A stretch of DNA of 19,965 bases from Bacteroidota bacterium (lineage in GTDB: Bacteria; Bacteroidota; Bacteroidia; Flavobacteriales; Schleiferiaceae), in contig SYCM01000004.1 of assembly GCA_005786915.1 (NCBI GenBank), positions 1 to 19,965 on the forward strand, written 5' to 3'. A program made the position numbers and the translations under genes. Position 1 is the stretch's first letter, and every line of letters starts with the position of its first letter. Positions 7,929 through 14,623 of this stretch are shown here, piece after piece. The notes beneath the pieces are model-generated. The model was not told where the DNA came from. It ran no database searches and worked only from the letters and a program-made list of their open reading frames with translations.

Positions 7929-7962
7929 AAAAAAGCCGGCGCTACAGAGCGCCGGCTTTTTT
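7929..7962. terminator. Bidirectional rho-independent terminator
   Basis: A perfect 9-bp GC-rich stem (GCCGGCGCT / AGCGCCGGC) with a 4-base loop (ACAG) is flanked by six A on the left and six T on the right. It therefore works in both directions and separates the phoH-purC-barrel operon from the convergent small Cys-rich gene. Confidence 0.95.
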
Positions 7963-7983
7963 CGTTAAGTTGGGGTCTGGGGG

Positions 7984-8238
7984 TTACTTCCCGCTTCCGC
8001 CCGTGGTTGCTGCAGCGGGCTTGGCGCAGCACGATCCGCCCGTTGGGGCCGAGGCGCAACCCTGGGTCTTACCCGCGGTGGCCGGAGCGCAGTGAGCGGC
8101 ATCCTTGCCGTCTTTCTTTTTCTTCTTGTTCGACGTTACGGTCGTTTCCGCTTTTTTGGGGTCCGTACCGGCGTGGGCCGTGGCCAAGGTTCCGACCGTG
8201 AACAGCGCAGCAAGCGCGAGGGCAGCAAACTTTTTCAT
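7984..8238 (-). CDS. Small exported lysine- and cysteine-rich protein
   Basis: I do not recognise a characterised family. The 84-residue product has a clear Sec signal peptide (Lys-Lys, then a hydrophobic Ala/Leu stretch, cleavage after AHA near residue 23). The mature peptide has a lysine block (NKKKKKDGK), then four cysteines in a low-complexity Ala/Gly/Thr context: AHCAP, GCAS and SCCAK. An even number of Cys plus export suggests disulphides or metal/redox binding in the periplasm, but this is inference. Small proteins with similar Cys spacing occur in Bacteroidota without known function. The ATG at 8238 is 12 bases after the stop of the exonuclease gene. A one-mismatch -7 element (TACCTTAG, 8269-8262) lies upstream, so it may have its own transcript. 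A strong terminator follows. Confidence 0.7.
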   Translation of the reverse strand: MKKFAALALAALFTVGTLATAHAGTDPKKAETTVTSNKKKKKDGKDAAHCAPATAGKTQGCASAPTGGSCCAKPAAATTGGSGK

Positions 8239-8250
8239 GATTCGAGTATT

Positions 8251-9603
8251 TTAATCTTCTTCTAAGGTAGGAAAAATTCCGGGACGCACCATAGTCATGC
8301 GTCCGGAGTGCACGTACTCCGCTAAAAGGCTGCGCAGGTAGGGCTGCTGCGGAAGCAGCGTGAGTCGGTTTTTGAGGCGGGCCTCGTCGTGCACTTCTTG
8401 CTCTAGCCGCACGTAGGCATAGCCCACAAAGCGTCCTCCGTCCACCCAGAAGGCGGTTTTTTCGCCGGGCTCCCGTCCGCGGTCGAGGTATACGACCACG
8501 CCCTCGGGCCACATGAACGATTCCAGCGCCGCCACCGCCTCGCTCGAGCTGCGCGGAAGGTCCTTCGCAGGGCTCGCCTTGGCCGCGAGAGCGGGGACCA
8601 ATCGCGGCAAGAGCACGTCGTCCAGGGACCATTGGCGGGCTTCGGCCATTCCCTGGAGCAGGGCCACCCCGTCGGAGACCGAATCCACCTGCACCGCGGG
8701 CGGCTCGCGGCGAATTCCGCGCACGTCCCAAAGCACCCCCTCGTCGGTTTCGATCGGAAAAAGTCCGAAGCGCAGCCGAAACTTGTCTTTGGCCTGGTTG
8801 TAGGGCGGCTTGAGCTTTTTCAGCTCCACGTGCTCTAAAATGTCGGCCAGCAAGAGGCTGCCCGTTTCTTCGACGCGAATGCTCGCCACTTCGGCCTGGA
8901 GCGCCAGGGCTTTTTCGCTGGTAGACAAAAAGTGCCGGTCGATGCGCACCCGCAGCTGGTCCGACTTGCCCACGTACAGCACGCGCCCGTCGGAATTGAA
9001 CAGGTAGTAAATGCCCACCGTCTTCACGTATCGGGCAATCTGGTCGCTGAACTTGTGCTTTCCCGTGGCGGCCGGCTGCTTGAGGTACACCCCTTCGATG
9101 TACTTCTCGCGGTCCTTTTCGAGCAGCAGCTGCAGGAGCTCCACGGTGGCTCGGGCGTCGCCGTCAGCCCGGTGCTTGCGGGTGTGGGCGATGTTGAGTT
9201 CGGCGCACAGCGTGCTGAGCCCGTACGCCGGCATGCCGGGCAAGAATTTTTCGGCGAGCGGAATCGTGTCGAGGACCACGCGTTCGTAGTCGTAGCCCAA
9301 GCGGGCAAACTCCTCGCGCAGAATGCGGTAGTCAAACGGCGCATTGTGGGCCACCAGCACGGCACCCTCGGTCATTTGCACGATGCGCTTGGCGATTTCG
9401 TGGAAGCGCGGAGCGGTGCGCACGTCGTGCTCCCGAATGCCCGTCAGCTTTTGGACAAAGGGCGGAATCGGAACCTCTGGCCGCACCAACGTGATGAACT
9501 GGTCGACAATGCGGCGGCCGTCGAACAGAAAAATGGCGACTTCAATGATGCGCTCCGAACCGGGCTTGCCTCCGGTGGCTTCTAGATCTATTACCGCGTA
9601 CAT
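8251..9603 (-). CDS. DnaQ-like 3'-5' exonuclease fused to a GIY-YIG nuclease domain
   Basis: A 450-residue protein joins two nuclease modules. Residues 1-165 form a DEDDh exonuclease like the DNA polymerase III epsilon subunit: Asp6 and Glu8 (IDLEAT), Asp91 in the AHNAPFD motif, and HRADGD (144-149). Residues about 195-270 form a UvrC/Cho-type GIY-YIG domain: VGIYYLF (196-202), LYVGKS (209-214), Arg218/Arg220, and Glu257 before KPPYN, which aligns with the metal-binding Glu of UvrC. The remaining 180 residues are a C-terminal region that I cannot assign. Similar DnaQ-GIY-YIG fusions are known in Bacteroidota and Actinobacteria, and a role in DNA repair is probable but not established. All catalytic residues appear present. 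It lies downstream of yggS with a 20-base gap, at the end of the serine operon. Confidence 0.92.
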   Translation of the reverse strand: MYAVIDLEATGGKPGSERIIEVAIFLFDGRRIVDQFITLVRPEVPIPPFVQKLTGIREHDVRTAPRFHEIAKRIVQMTEGAVLVAHNAPFDYRILREEFARLGYDYERVVLDTIPLAEKFLPGMPAYGLSTLCAELNIAHTRKHRADGDARATVELLQLLLEKDREKYIEGVYLKQPAATGKHKFSDQIARYVKTVGIYYLFNSDGRVLYVGKSDQLRVRIDRHFLSTSEKALALQAEVASIRVEETGSLLLADILEHVELKKLKPPYNQAKDKFRLRFGLFPIETDEGVLWDVRGIRREPPAVQVDSVSDGVALLQGMAEARQWSLDDVLLPRLVPALAAKASPAKDLPRSSSEAVAALESFMWPEGVVVYLDRGREPGEKTAFWVDGGRFVGYAYVRLEQEVHDEARLKNRLTLLPQQPYLRSLLAEYVHSGRMTMVRPGIFPTLEED

Positions 9604-9623
9604 AACCAGTTTCTGGATGCTAG

Positions 9624-10292
9624 TTACTGGCCGCTTCGCGCCCCGAACAGTAGAGAGCCCACGCGAACGTGGTTGGCGCCTTCGGCCAAGGCGAGGTCGT
9701 AGTCGCCGCTCATTCCCATGCTCAGCACGGTAACCTGCTCCACGCCAAGCTGTTCTCGGGCGGCACGGAAGAGGCTTGCGAGGCGGGCAAATTCCGCGCG
9801 GATTTGGGAGCGGTCGTCGGTCAGGCTCGCCATGCCCATCAGGCCGACCACGCGCAGGTGGGGGTAGGCGCGGAGCACGTTGACGGCGCAGAGCCCGAGG
9901 ACTTCGTCGGGACTGAACCCGGCTTTGGTCTCTTCTTGGGCAATGTGCACCTGGAGCAGGACGTCGATGCGCCGTCCCGCGCGCTCGGCCTCCTTCTCGA
10001 GAACCCGAAGCACTTCCAGTCGGTCGACGCTGTGCACGAGGTGCACGAAGGGCGCGAATTCGCGAATCTTGTTGGTCTGGATGCGTCCGATCATGTGCCA
10101 GCGTATGTCCTTTGGGAGCGCGGCCGCCTTCGCGGCGAGTTCCTGCACCCGGTTTTCGCCGAAGTCGCGGTGCCCCGCGGCATAAAGGGCCTCGATAGCC
10201 TCAACGGGTTGGAACTTACTGACGGCGACTAAGGTGCAGTCGTTAGGCAGCGCGTCGCGGAGGCCGCGGTAGGCAGTCAGGTCGGCACTCAT
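9624..10292 (-). CDS. yggS: YggS/PLPBP-family pyridoxal phosphate homeostasis protein
   Basis: This 222-residue single-domain TIM-barrel protein binds pyridoxal 5'-phosphate and buffers the cofactor, with no known catalytic activity. The PLP lysine is Lys26 in VAVSKFQP. Family motifs follow: DFGENRVQE, WHMIGRIQTNK, LLQVHIAQEETKAGF, LMGMASL, and the phosphate-binding LSMGMSGDY with HVRVGSLLFG near the end. I chose the ATG at 10292 because it gives the normal length and overlaps the preceding stop by four bases (ATGA). An open frame continues upstream to 10520 but lies within the DUF1015 gene. Its place behind serC is sensible, since SerC needs PLP. Confidence 0.95.
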   Translation of the reverse strand: MSADLTAYRGLRDALPNDCTLVAVSKFQPVEAIEALYAAGHRDFGENRVQELAAKAAALPKDIRWHMIGRIQTNKIREFAPFVHLVHSVDRLEVLRVLEKEAERAGRRIDVLLQVHIAQEETKAGFSPDEVLGLCAVNVLRAYPHLRVVGLMGMASLTDDRSQIRAEFARLASLFRAAREQLGVEQVTVLSMGMSGDYDLALAEGANHVRVGSLLFGARSGQ

Positions 10293-11407
10293 TTCCAGGC
10301 GTACATGGTTACTCCAGAGCGGAGTTTCGGTTCGATGTAGGTCGATTTGGGGGGCACGGACTTGCCCTGGTCGGCCCAGCGCTCCACGTCGTCCCAGTGC
10401 GGATGCGGAAGTACAAAAATGGTCTCCTGGTCGCGGCGACCGGCCTCCACGCTGGCCAAATCGACCACGCCTGGTTCGTAGCGCACCCGAGCGTCGTGCC
10501 GCTCGTCGGCCACGTTCCAAAACGGCGCGAGGACCTGCTCAAAAAGCCAGGTGCTTTCGGGGAAGGCCAAGTCGGCGGGCTCGAACTTCCACCATCCGCG
10601 GTGGTCGAGCGCAAAAAATCCTTTATCGGGCAAGCCGTCCGGACGCTTGGCTAAAGGCTCCGCTCCCACGGCCGACACCCAGTCGCCCGCCGCCGGTCCC
10701 GCAATGTGGCGGTGGAACGACGAGAGCGAAATTTGGCTGCTGTCGACTAGGTAGGCCATAACAAACGCGCTTTCGCCCAAGCGCTCCGAAGACGCCATGC
10801 GGTGGTGTCCGTCGGCGATGTACAAGCGGCCGAGCTGCGCCAGCGCGGCCTGGACTGGCTTGGGATCAGGAACGGCCCAGAGGCTGTGCACGGCCCCGTC
10901 AGTTGTCGCAAAGTCCAGCAGGGGCTCGCTGCGCTGAACCTGCGCGGTCGTCGCATGGAGTTCCGGCAGGGGAGGGTGCGTGAGCAGCACAGGCTCAGCA
11001 TGAAATCCGACAGTTGCGAGGTAACGGGCAAACAGAGCTTCGCGGGCTTCGAGCGTGCGTTCGTGTTTGATGATTCGGCCGGCGCGGTAGTCGTCGAGCG
11101 AAACGAGTCCGAGGTAGCCCACAAAAGTTTGGCCCGCCCACTGCTGGCGGTAGAGGTAAATGTGCGGCTCTTCGTCGGTGATTAGGTAGCCGTTGGCGAG
11201 AAAATCTTCGTAGCCTTTACGCACGCCGCTGAACCGCGCGTCGGCCTCGGGCGAGCGCCGCTGAAGCACGTGCAGAAACGAATAGGGGTTGGTGCCCAGT
11301 TTCTGCACCAGCTCTTCTTCGCTGTAGGTCACGTAGGACCGCGTGCTCACGAGGCCCGCCAGCGCTCGGGGCGGACGCACCGCAGCAAAAGCTTCAAAGC
11401 GCGCCAC
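10289..11407 (-). CDS. DUF1015 family protein of the serine operon
   Basis: This is a 372-residue soluble protein of the DUF1015 family, whose function is not assigned to my knowledge. Visible motifs are RPPRALAGLV near the N-terminus (10-20), NPYSFLHV (40-47), a GYLITDEEPHIYLYRQ segment (73-88), IIKHERTLE (112-120), and YIADGHHRMASS (196-207), the best-conserved signature. The DGHHR sequence is like that in ParB/Srx-fold proteins, including the archaeal free-serine kinase SerK, so nucleotide or phosphoserine chemistry is an attractive guess. The start is GTG at 11407, 5 bases after the serA stop, and the 3' end overlaps yggS by four bases. DUF1015 genes commonly sit with serA and serC, and no serB phosphatase is in the window. 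Family is secure; function is open. Confidence 0.88.
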   Translation of the reverse strand: MARFEAFAAVRPPRALAGLVSTRSYVTYSEEELVQKLGTNPYSFLHVLQRRSPEADARFSGVRKGYEDFLANGYLITDEEPHIYLYRQQWAGQTFVGYLGLVSLDDYRAGRIIKHERTLEAREALFARYLATVGFHAEPVLLTHPPLPELHATTAQVQRSEPLLDFATTDGAVHSLWAVPDPKPVQAALAQLGRLYIADGHHRMASSERLGESAFVMAYLVDSSQISLSSFHRHIAGPAAGDWVSAVGAEPLAKRPDGLPDKGFFALDHRGWWKFEPADLAFPESTWLFEQVLAPFWNVADERHDARVRYEPGVVDLASVEAGRRDQETIFVLPHPHWDDVERWADQGKSVPPKSTYIEPKLRSGVTMYAWK

Positions 11408-11412
11408 GGAGT

Positions 11413-12357
11413 CTAGGCGTTGGCGATGATGGTGTCGGCCAGTTCCGTGCTGATGCGGTCTTGAGCTTCTTCGGTAGCCGCTCCGATGTGGGGCGTCAGC
11501 GATAGCTTTTCGTGCATGAGCAGGTTGACGTGGGGTGTGGGCTCGTTGGTGAACACGTCGAGTGCTGCGCCCGCCAGGTGGCCCTGGTCCAGCGCGTTGA
11601 GCAGGGCTTCCTCGTTGACTACGCCGCCTCGGGCCGCGTTGACCAAAAACGCGCCCTTTTTCATTTGGGCGAGCTCGGCGGCTCCGAGTACCTCGGCTTT
11701 ACCGGCAATGTGGATGCTCACGGCGTCGGCGGTCGAAAGCAGGTCGCTCAGGCTCAGCATGCGCGCGGACGTCTGAAGCGTTTGCCCGTCGGCGAAGGTG
11801 ACTTCAAAGCTGCCGTCGGTCACGAAGGGGTCGTGGGCGACCACGTGCATTCCCAGTCCGTAGCCTTGGCGGGCGACCGCGCGGCCGATGCGCCCAAACC
11901 CGATGATTCCCAGGGTTTTTCCGCGCAGCTCAAGTCCTTTGCCGTAGGCCTTTTTCAGGGCATCAAATTTTGCTTCGCCTTCGAGGGGCATCATGCGGTT
12001 GCTGTCGGGCAAAAAGCGCAAGAGTCCGCTCAGATGGGCAAACACCAGCTCGGCCACGCTCTCGGAGCTGGCTGCGGGCGTGTTGAATACGTTGATTCCC
12101 TTGCTCTTGGCGTAGTCGACATCGATGTTGTCCATTCCGACTCCGCCGCGGCCGATCATTTTGAGCCCGGGACAGGCGTCGATTAAGGCGGCGCGCGCCG
12201 TAGTAGCCGAGCGCACCAGCAGCACGTCGACCTGTTCGGCATTGATGAAGTCGGCGAGCTGCTCCTGAGCCACTTTGGTGGTGAGTACGGTATGGCCGGC
12301 GGCCTCAAGTTTGGCTTGGCCTGCGGGCGCGATGCCGTCGTTGGCGAGTACAATCAT
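11413..12357 (-). CDS. serA: D-3-phosphoglycerate dehydrogenase, short form without ACT domain
   Basis: This enzyme oxidises 3-phosphoglycerate to 3-phosphohydroxypyruvate with NAD+, the first step of serine synthesis. At 314 residues it is the short type with no C-terminal ACT domain, so classical serine feedback through ACT is unlikely. The NAD-binding Rossmann motif is GFGRIG (153-158). The catalytic residues of D-2-hydroxyacid dehydrogenases are visible as Arg243 (NAARGGVV), Glu272 (TNEP) and His290 (LTPHIGA). Other conserved elements are GRGGVGMDNID (69-79) and NTPAASSESVAEL (92-104). The context beside serC makes serine synthesis the preferred assignment over other 2-hydroxyacid dehydrogenases. 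It starts at ATG 12357, 18 bases after the serC stop. Confidence 0.95.
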   Translation of the reverse strand: MIVLANDGIAPAGQAKLEAAGHTVLTTKVAQEQLADFINAEQVDVLLVRSATTARAALIDACPGLKMIGRGGVGMDNIDVDYAKSKGINVFNTPAASSESVAELVFAHLSGLLRFLPDSNRMMPLEGEAKFDALKKAYGKGLELRGKTLGIIGFGRIGRAVARQGYGLGMHVVAHDPFVTDGSFEVTFADGQTLQTSARMLSLSDLLSTADAVSIHIAGKAEVLGAAELAQMKKGAFLVNAARGGVVNEEALLNALDQGHLAGAALDVFTNEPTPHVNLLMHEKLSLTPHIGAATEEAQDRISTELADTIIANA

Positions 12358-12375
12358 GGTAAACGGATTAAGCGA

Positions 12376-13452
12376 TTAGGCGCGGCGTTCGACTTCGCGC
12401 ATGACTTCGACCAGGGCGTCGACGCTCGACTGCTCCAGCGCGTTGTACATCGAGGCGCGGTAGCCTCCAACGCTGCGGTGTCCGGCCAGTCCGACCAGGC
12501 CGGCCTCTTTGGCCAAGGCGTCAAACAGGTCCTTGTGGGCCGCTTCGTCGCGCAGGAGGAAGCAGGCGTTCATGGGCGACCGGTCTTCGGCGGCGGCGGT
12601 TCCGGTAAAGAGCGGATTCCGGTCGATTTCGCCGTACAGGGCGGCGGCGCGGGCGTTGGCCCGGCGCTCCATCTCGGGAAGTCCGCCTTGGGCGTCCATC
12701 CAGCGAAGCGTCAGCAGGCTGACGTAGAGCGAAAAAACGGGCGGCGTGTTGTACATCGACTCGCCCTTGATGTGTACCGGGTAGTCAAACATCGTGGGAA
12801 TCACGCGGCCCGACTTGCCGAGGATTTCGTTCCGCACTACGACCAGGGTGGCGCCGGCGGGACCGAGGTTTTTCTGGGCTCCGGCATAAATAAGGTCAAA
12901 GGCCGAGTAGTCCATTTCGCGGCTGAAGATGTCGGACGACATGTCGCAGACCGTCAAGCTGCCGGACTTCGGGAAGGCCTTCATCTGCGTCCCAAAAATG
13001 GTGTTGTTGGAGGTGTAGTGCACGTAGTCCAGTCCGCTCGGAATCGCGAAATCCTTGGGAATGTAGCTGAAGTTGCGGTCCTTGCTCGAGGCCAACTCCA
13101 ACGTCTGCCCGGGGGCGAGCTTCTCGGCTTCTTCGAGGGCCTTGGTTGCCCACGTTCCGGTGTTCAGGTAGCCGGCGCGTCCCTGGAGCGTCAGCAGGTT
13201 AAACGGAACCATGGCGAACTGGCTGCTGGCTCCGCCCTGAAGAAAGAGCACGGAATACGCGCTGCCAAGCCCCAAGGTTTGGAGTACCCGCTGCTGCGCT
13301 TCCTCCATCACGGCCACGACCTTCTTGTCGCGGTGGCTGATTTCGAGGAGTGAAAGCCCCATTCCTTCAAACTCGCGAACGGCGGCGGCGGCGCCTTCAA
13401 AAACTTCCGGAGCCAAAATGCACGGACCGGCGGTAAAGTTGTGCTTTTTCAT
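12376..13452 (-). CDS. serC: Phosphoserine aminotransferase
   Basis: This PLP enzyme transfers the amino group of glutamate to 3-phosphohydroxypyruvate to give phosphoserine. It also serves pyridoxine synthesis in organisms with the DXP-dependent route. The 358-residue sequence is full length. The start HNFTAGPC, the SHRDKK segment (39-44), LFLQGGASSQFAMVP (69-83), NTGTWATKA (97-105) and the PLP-lysine motif AGAQKNLGPAG with Lys194 are all present. The C-terminal HRSVGGYRASMYNA is the substrate-binding signature. It is the first gene of the serC-serA-DUF1015-yggS block and has its own promoter in the 3' end of the upstream gene. The predicted transcript begins almost at the ATG. Confidence 0.97.
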   Translation of the reverse strand: MKKHNFTAGPCILAPEVFEGAAAAVREFEGMGLSLLEISHRDKKVVAVMEEAQQRVLQTLGLGSAYSVLFLQGGASSQFAMVPFNLLTLQGRAGYLNTGTWATKALEEAEKLAPGQTLELASSKDRNFSYIPKDFAIPSGLDYVHYTSNNTIFGTQMKAFPKSGSLTVCDMSSDIFSREMDYSAFDLIYAGAQKNLGPAGATLVVVRNEILGKSGRVIPTMFDYPVHIKGESMYNTPPVFSLYVSLLTLRWMDAQGGLPEMERRANARAAALYGEIDRNPLFTGTAAAEDRSPMNACFLLRDEAAHKDLFDALAKEAGLVGLAGHRSVGGYRASMYNALEQSSVDALVEVMREVERRA

Positions 13453-13457
13453 AGGGA

Positions 13458-13485
13458 CAAAGGTAGGGGGCTTAGGTTAGGGCAA
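13458..13485 (-). promoter_or_regulatory. Bacteroidota promoter of serC, near-leaderless
   Basis: On the minus strand a TTG (-33, 13485-13483), a 17-base spacer and a perfect TAnnTTTG (TACCTTTG, 13465-13458) are followed after five bases by the serC ATG at 13452. The -33 box lies inside the last codons of the upstream gene. Transcription should start within a few bases of the ATG. This is the best two-box promoter seen in the window. Confidence 0.7.
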
Positions 13486-14223
13486 GGTTTCGAGATGCCA
13501 TTTTCCGTCGCGAAAAACCAGGCGATTTTGCACGGCGGTGGGGCCGTAGTAGCGGTAGGCGCCTTTGGGGGCTTCGCGCACCGGAGCCACCTCGTCAATC
13601 AAAATCGCGCCGGGCTTCTCGGGCCGAATACCCGCGGTGGCGTTAGGGCCGTAGCGAAGTACCAGGCGCTCGGGCGGCTTGCGAAAGACTTCGTCGTTGA
13701 ATTTTTTTACCGCAAACATGCGGGCGCCGAACACCAGCCGACTCCGGGTGGCGATCACGGGCTCAAGACCCTTTTCTTGAACGCCGTTCAGGTGCGGTTT
13801 GTACCAGAGGGCCAGGTAGGTGCTGCGCCGGCGGTAGCGCGTGTGCACCACCCGATAAATAATGGCTTCGGGCCACTGTCCTTCGGCGAGCGCGGACCAG
13901 GTCCATTCGCCGCGGCGCACCGGGCGTCCCACCAGGCCGCGGTAGGCGTAGCTGCCGTCGTGTAGCGGGGCATTCAGGGTCACAAGCGCAAAGCTCTGGT
14001 CGGGGCTCTCGGTGCGCAGGGCGCTTTCGGGCAGCGCGGATTCGCCTTGGCGCAGCGCGTCCAGGGTGCTCGCCGCAAGGCTGTCCAGGGCCGCCAACCG
14101 GGCGCCGTCGTTCAGGCTTCGGTCGCGGGTGACCGCTACCAGCCGCGCCCAATCCGCCGACTGGGCCCACGTACTCCCTGTTCCGGCGACCAGCGCGAGC
14201 AGAATCAGGGCGAAGCGCGACAT
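13477..14223 (-). CDS. Exported protein of unknown function
   Basis: I do not recognise a named family. From the ATG at 14223 the product is 248 residues with a Sec signal peptide (1-20, ending TWAQ), so it is probably periplasmic or outer-membrane associated. The mature part starts with an Arg/Ala/Leu-rich helical region (about 25-65). A basic aromatic beta-rich domain follows, with segments HDGSYAYRGLVG, RRSTYLALWYKPHLNG, GARMFAVKKFNDEVF and a C-terminal VFRDGKWHLETLP strand. No obvious catalytic motif or cysteine cluster is seen. The start overlaps the ferredoxin stop by one base (TAATG), which fits co-translation with it. The serC promoter sits over its 3' end. An open frame further upstream to 14361 is antisense-like overlap with the ferredoxin gene and was not used. 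Confidence 0.75.
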   Translation of the reverse strand: MSRFALILLALVAGTGSTWAQSADWARLVAVTRDRSLNDGARLAALDSLAASTLDALRQGESALPESALRTESPDQSFALVTLNAPLHDGSYAYRGLVGRPVRRGEWTWSALAEGQWPEAIIYRVVHTRYRRRSTYLALWYKPHLNGVQEKGLEPVIATRSRLVFGARMFAVKKFNDEVFRKPPERLVLRYGPNATAGIRPEKPGAILIDEVAPVREAPKGAYRYYGPTAVQNRLVFRDGKWHLETLP

Positions 14224-14573
14224 TAATCGAGGTGCAGAAACGACTTCTTGGATTCCAGCTCCTCGCGCGATTCCACGTGGTCTTCGTCGGGCACGCAGCA
14301 GTCCACCGGGCATACCTCGGCGCACTGCGGGGTTTCGTGAAAGCCGACGCACTCCGTGCACTTGTCGGTCACAATGTAGTAGTAGTCGAAGCTCACGGGC
14401 TCCTGGGCGGTGCCGGCCTCGGTGCGGAGTCCGCTCTTGCTCACTAGGTTGCCTTGGAGCTTGGTGCCCTCAGCAAACCGCCACTCCATGCCGCCTTCGT
14501 AGATCGCATTGTTGGGGCATTCGGGCTCGCAGGCGCCACAGTTAATGCACTCGTCGGTAATCTTAATGGCCAT
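14223..14573 (-). CDS. Ferredoxin with two [4Fe-4S] clusters (long-loop type)
   Basis: This 116-residue electron carrier has two 4Fe-4S motifs. The first is canonical, CINCGACEPECP (residues 9-20). The second carries the long insertion, CTECVGFHETPQCAEVCP, as in the Allochromatium/YfhL-type ferredoxins. The C-terminal tail is acidic and ends KSFLHLD. The start at ATG 14573 gives the standard MAIKITDEC beginning. It is divergent from the acyl-CoA reductase gene, with 50 bases between starts, and overlaps the next gene by one base. The redox partner is not known. The divergent neighbour is a possible one but uses NADPH in known homologues. A near-consensus -7 element lies about 25 bases upstream. 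Confidence 0.94.
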   Translation of the reverse strand: MAIKITDECINCGACEPECPNNAIYEGGMEWRFAEGTKLQGNLVSKSGLRTEAGTAQEPVSFDYYYIVTDKCTECVGFHETPQCAEVCPVDCCVPDEDHVESREELESKKSFLHLD

Positions 14574-14583
14574 CGTTGAAGCG

Positions 14584-14591
14584 TACTTTTG
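14584..14591 (+). promoter_or_regulatory. Candidate -7 element for the acyl-CoA reductase gene
   Basis: TACTTTTG is a perfect match to TAnnTTTG. It lies 32 bases upstream of the ATG at 14624, giving a leader of about 25 bases. No TTG is seen at -33. It supports the 14624 start, because the TTG at 14576 would lie upstream of this promoter. Confidence 0.5.
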
Positions 14592-14597
14592 TGGCCA

Positions 14598-14605
14598 TAA
14601 AGATA
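14598..14605 (-). promoter_or_regulatory. Candidate -7 element for the ferredoxin gene
   Basis: On the minus strand TATCTTTA matches TAnnTTTG except for the last base. It is about 25 bases before the ferredoxin ATG at 14573. It faces the plus-strand element at 14584-14591, so the two promoters would overlap back to back. No -33 TTG was found. Confidence 0.3.
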
Positions 14606-14623
14606 CGCCCTTTTTTGCGGTTC

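Noticed and set aside
10293..10520. An N-terminal extension of YggS
   Set aside because: The extra 76 codons overlap the DUF1015 gene and are Arg/Gly-rich without similarity. The ATG at 10292 gives the normal length.
12292..13353. A 353-codon open frame on the plus strand opposite serC and serA
   Set aside because: It is low-complexity Gly/Val/His-rich and fully antisense to two well-identified enzymes.
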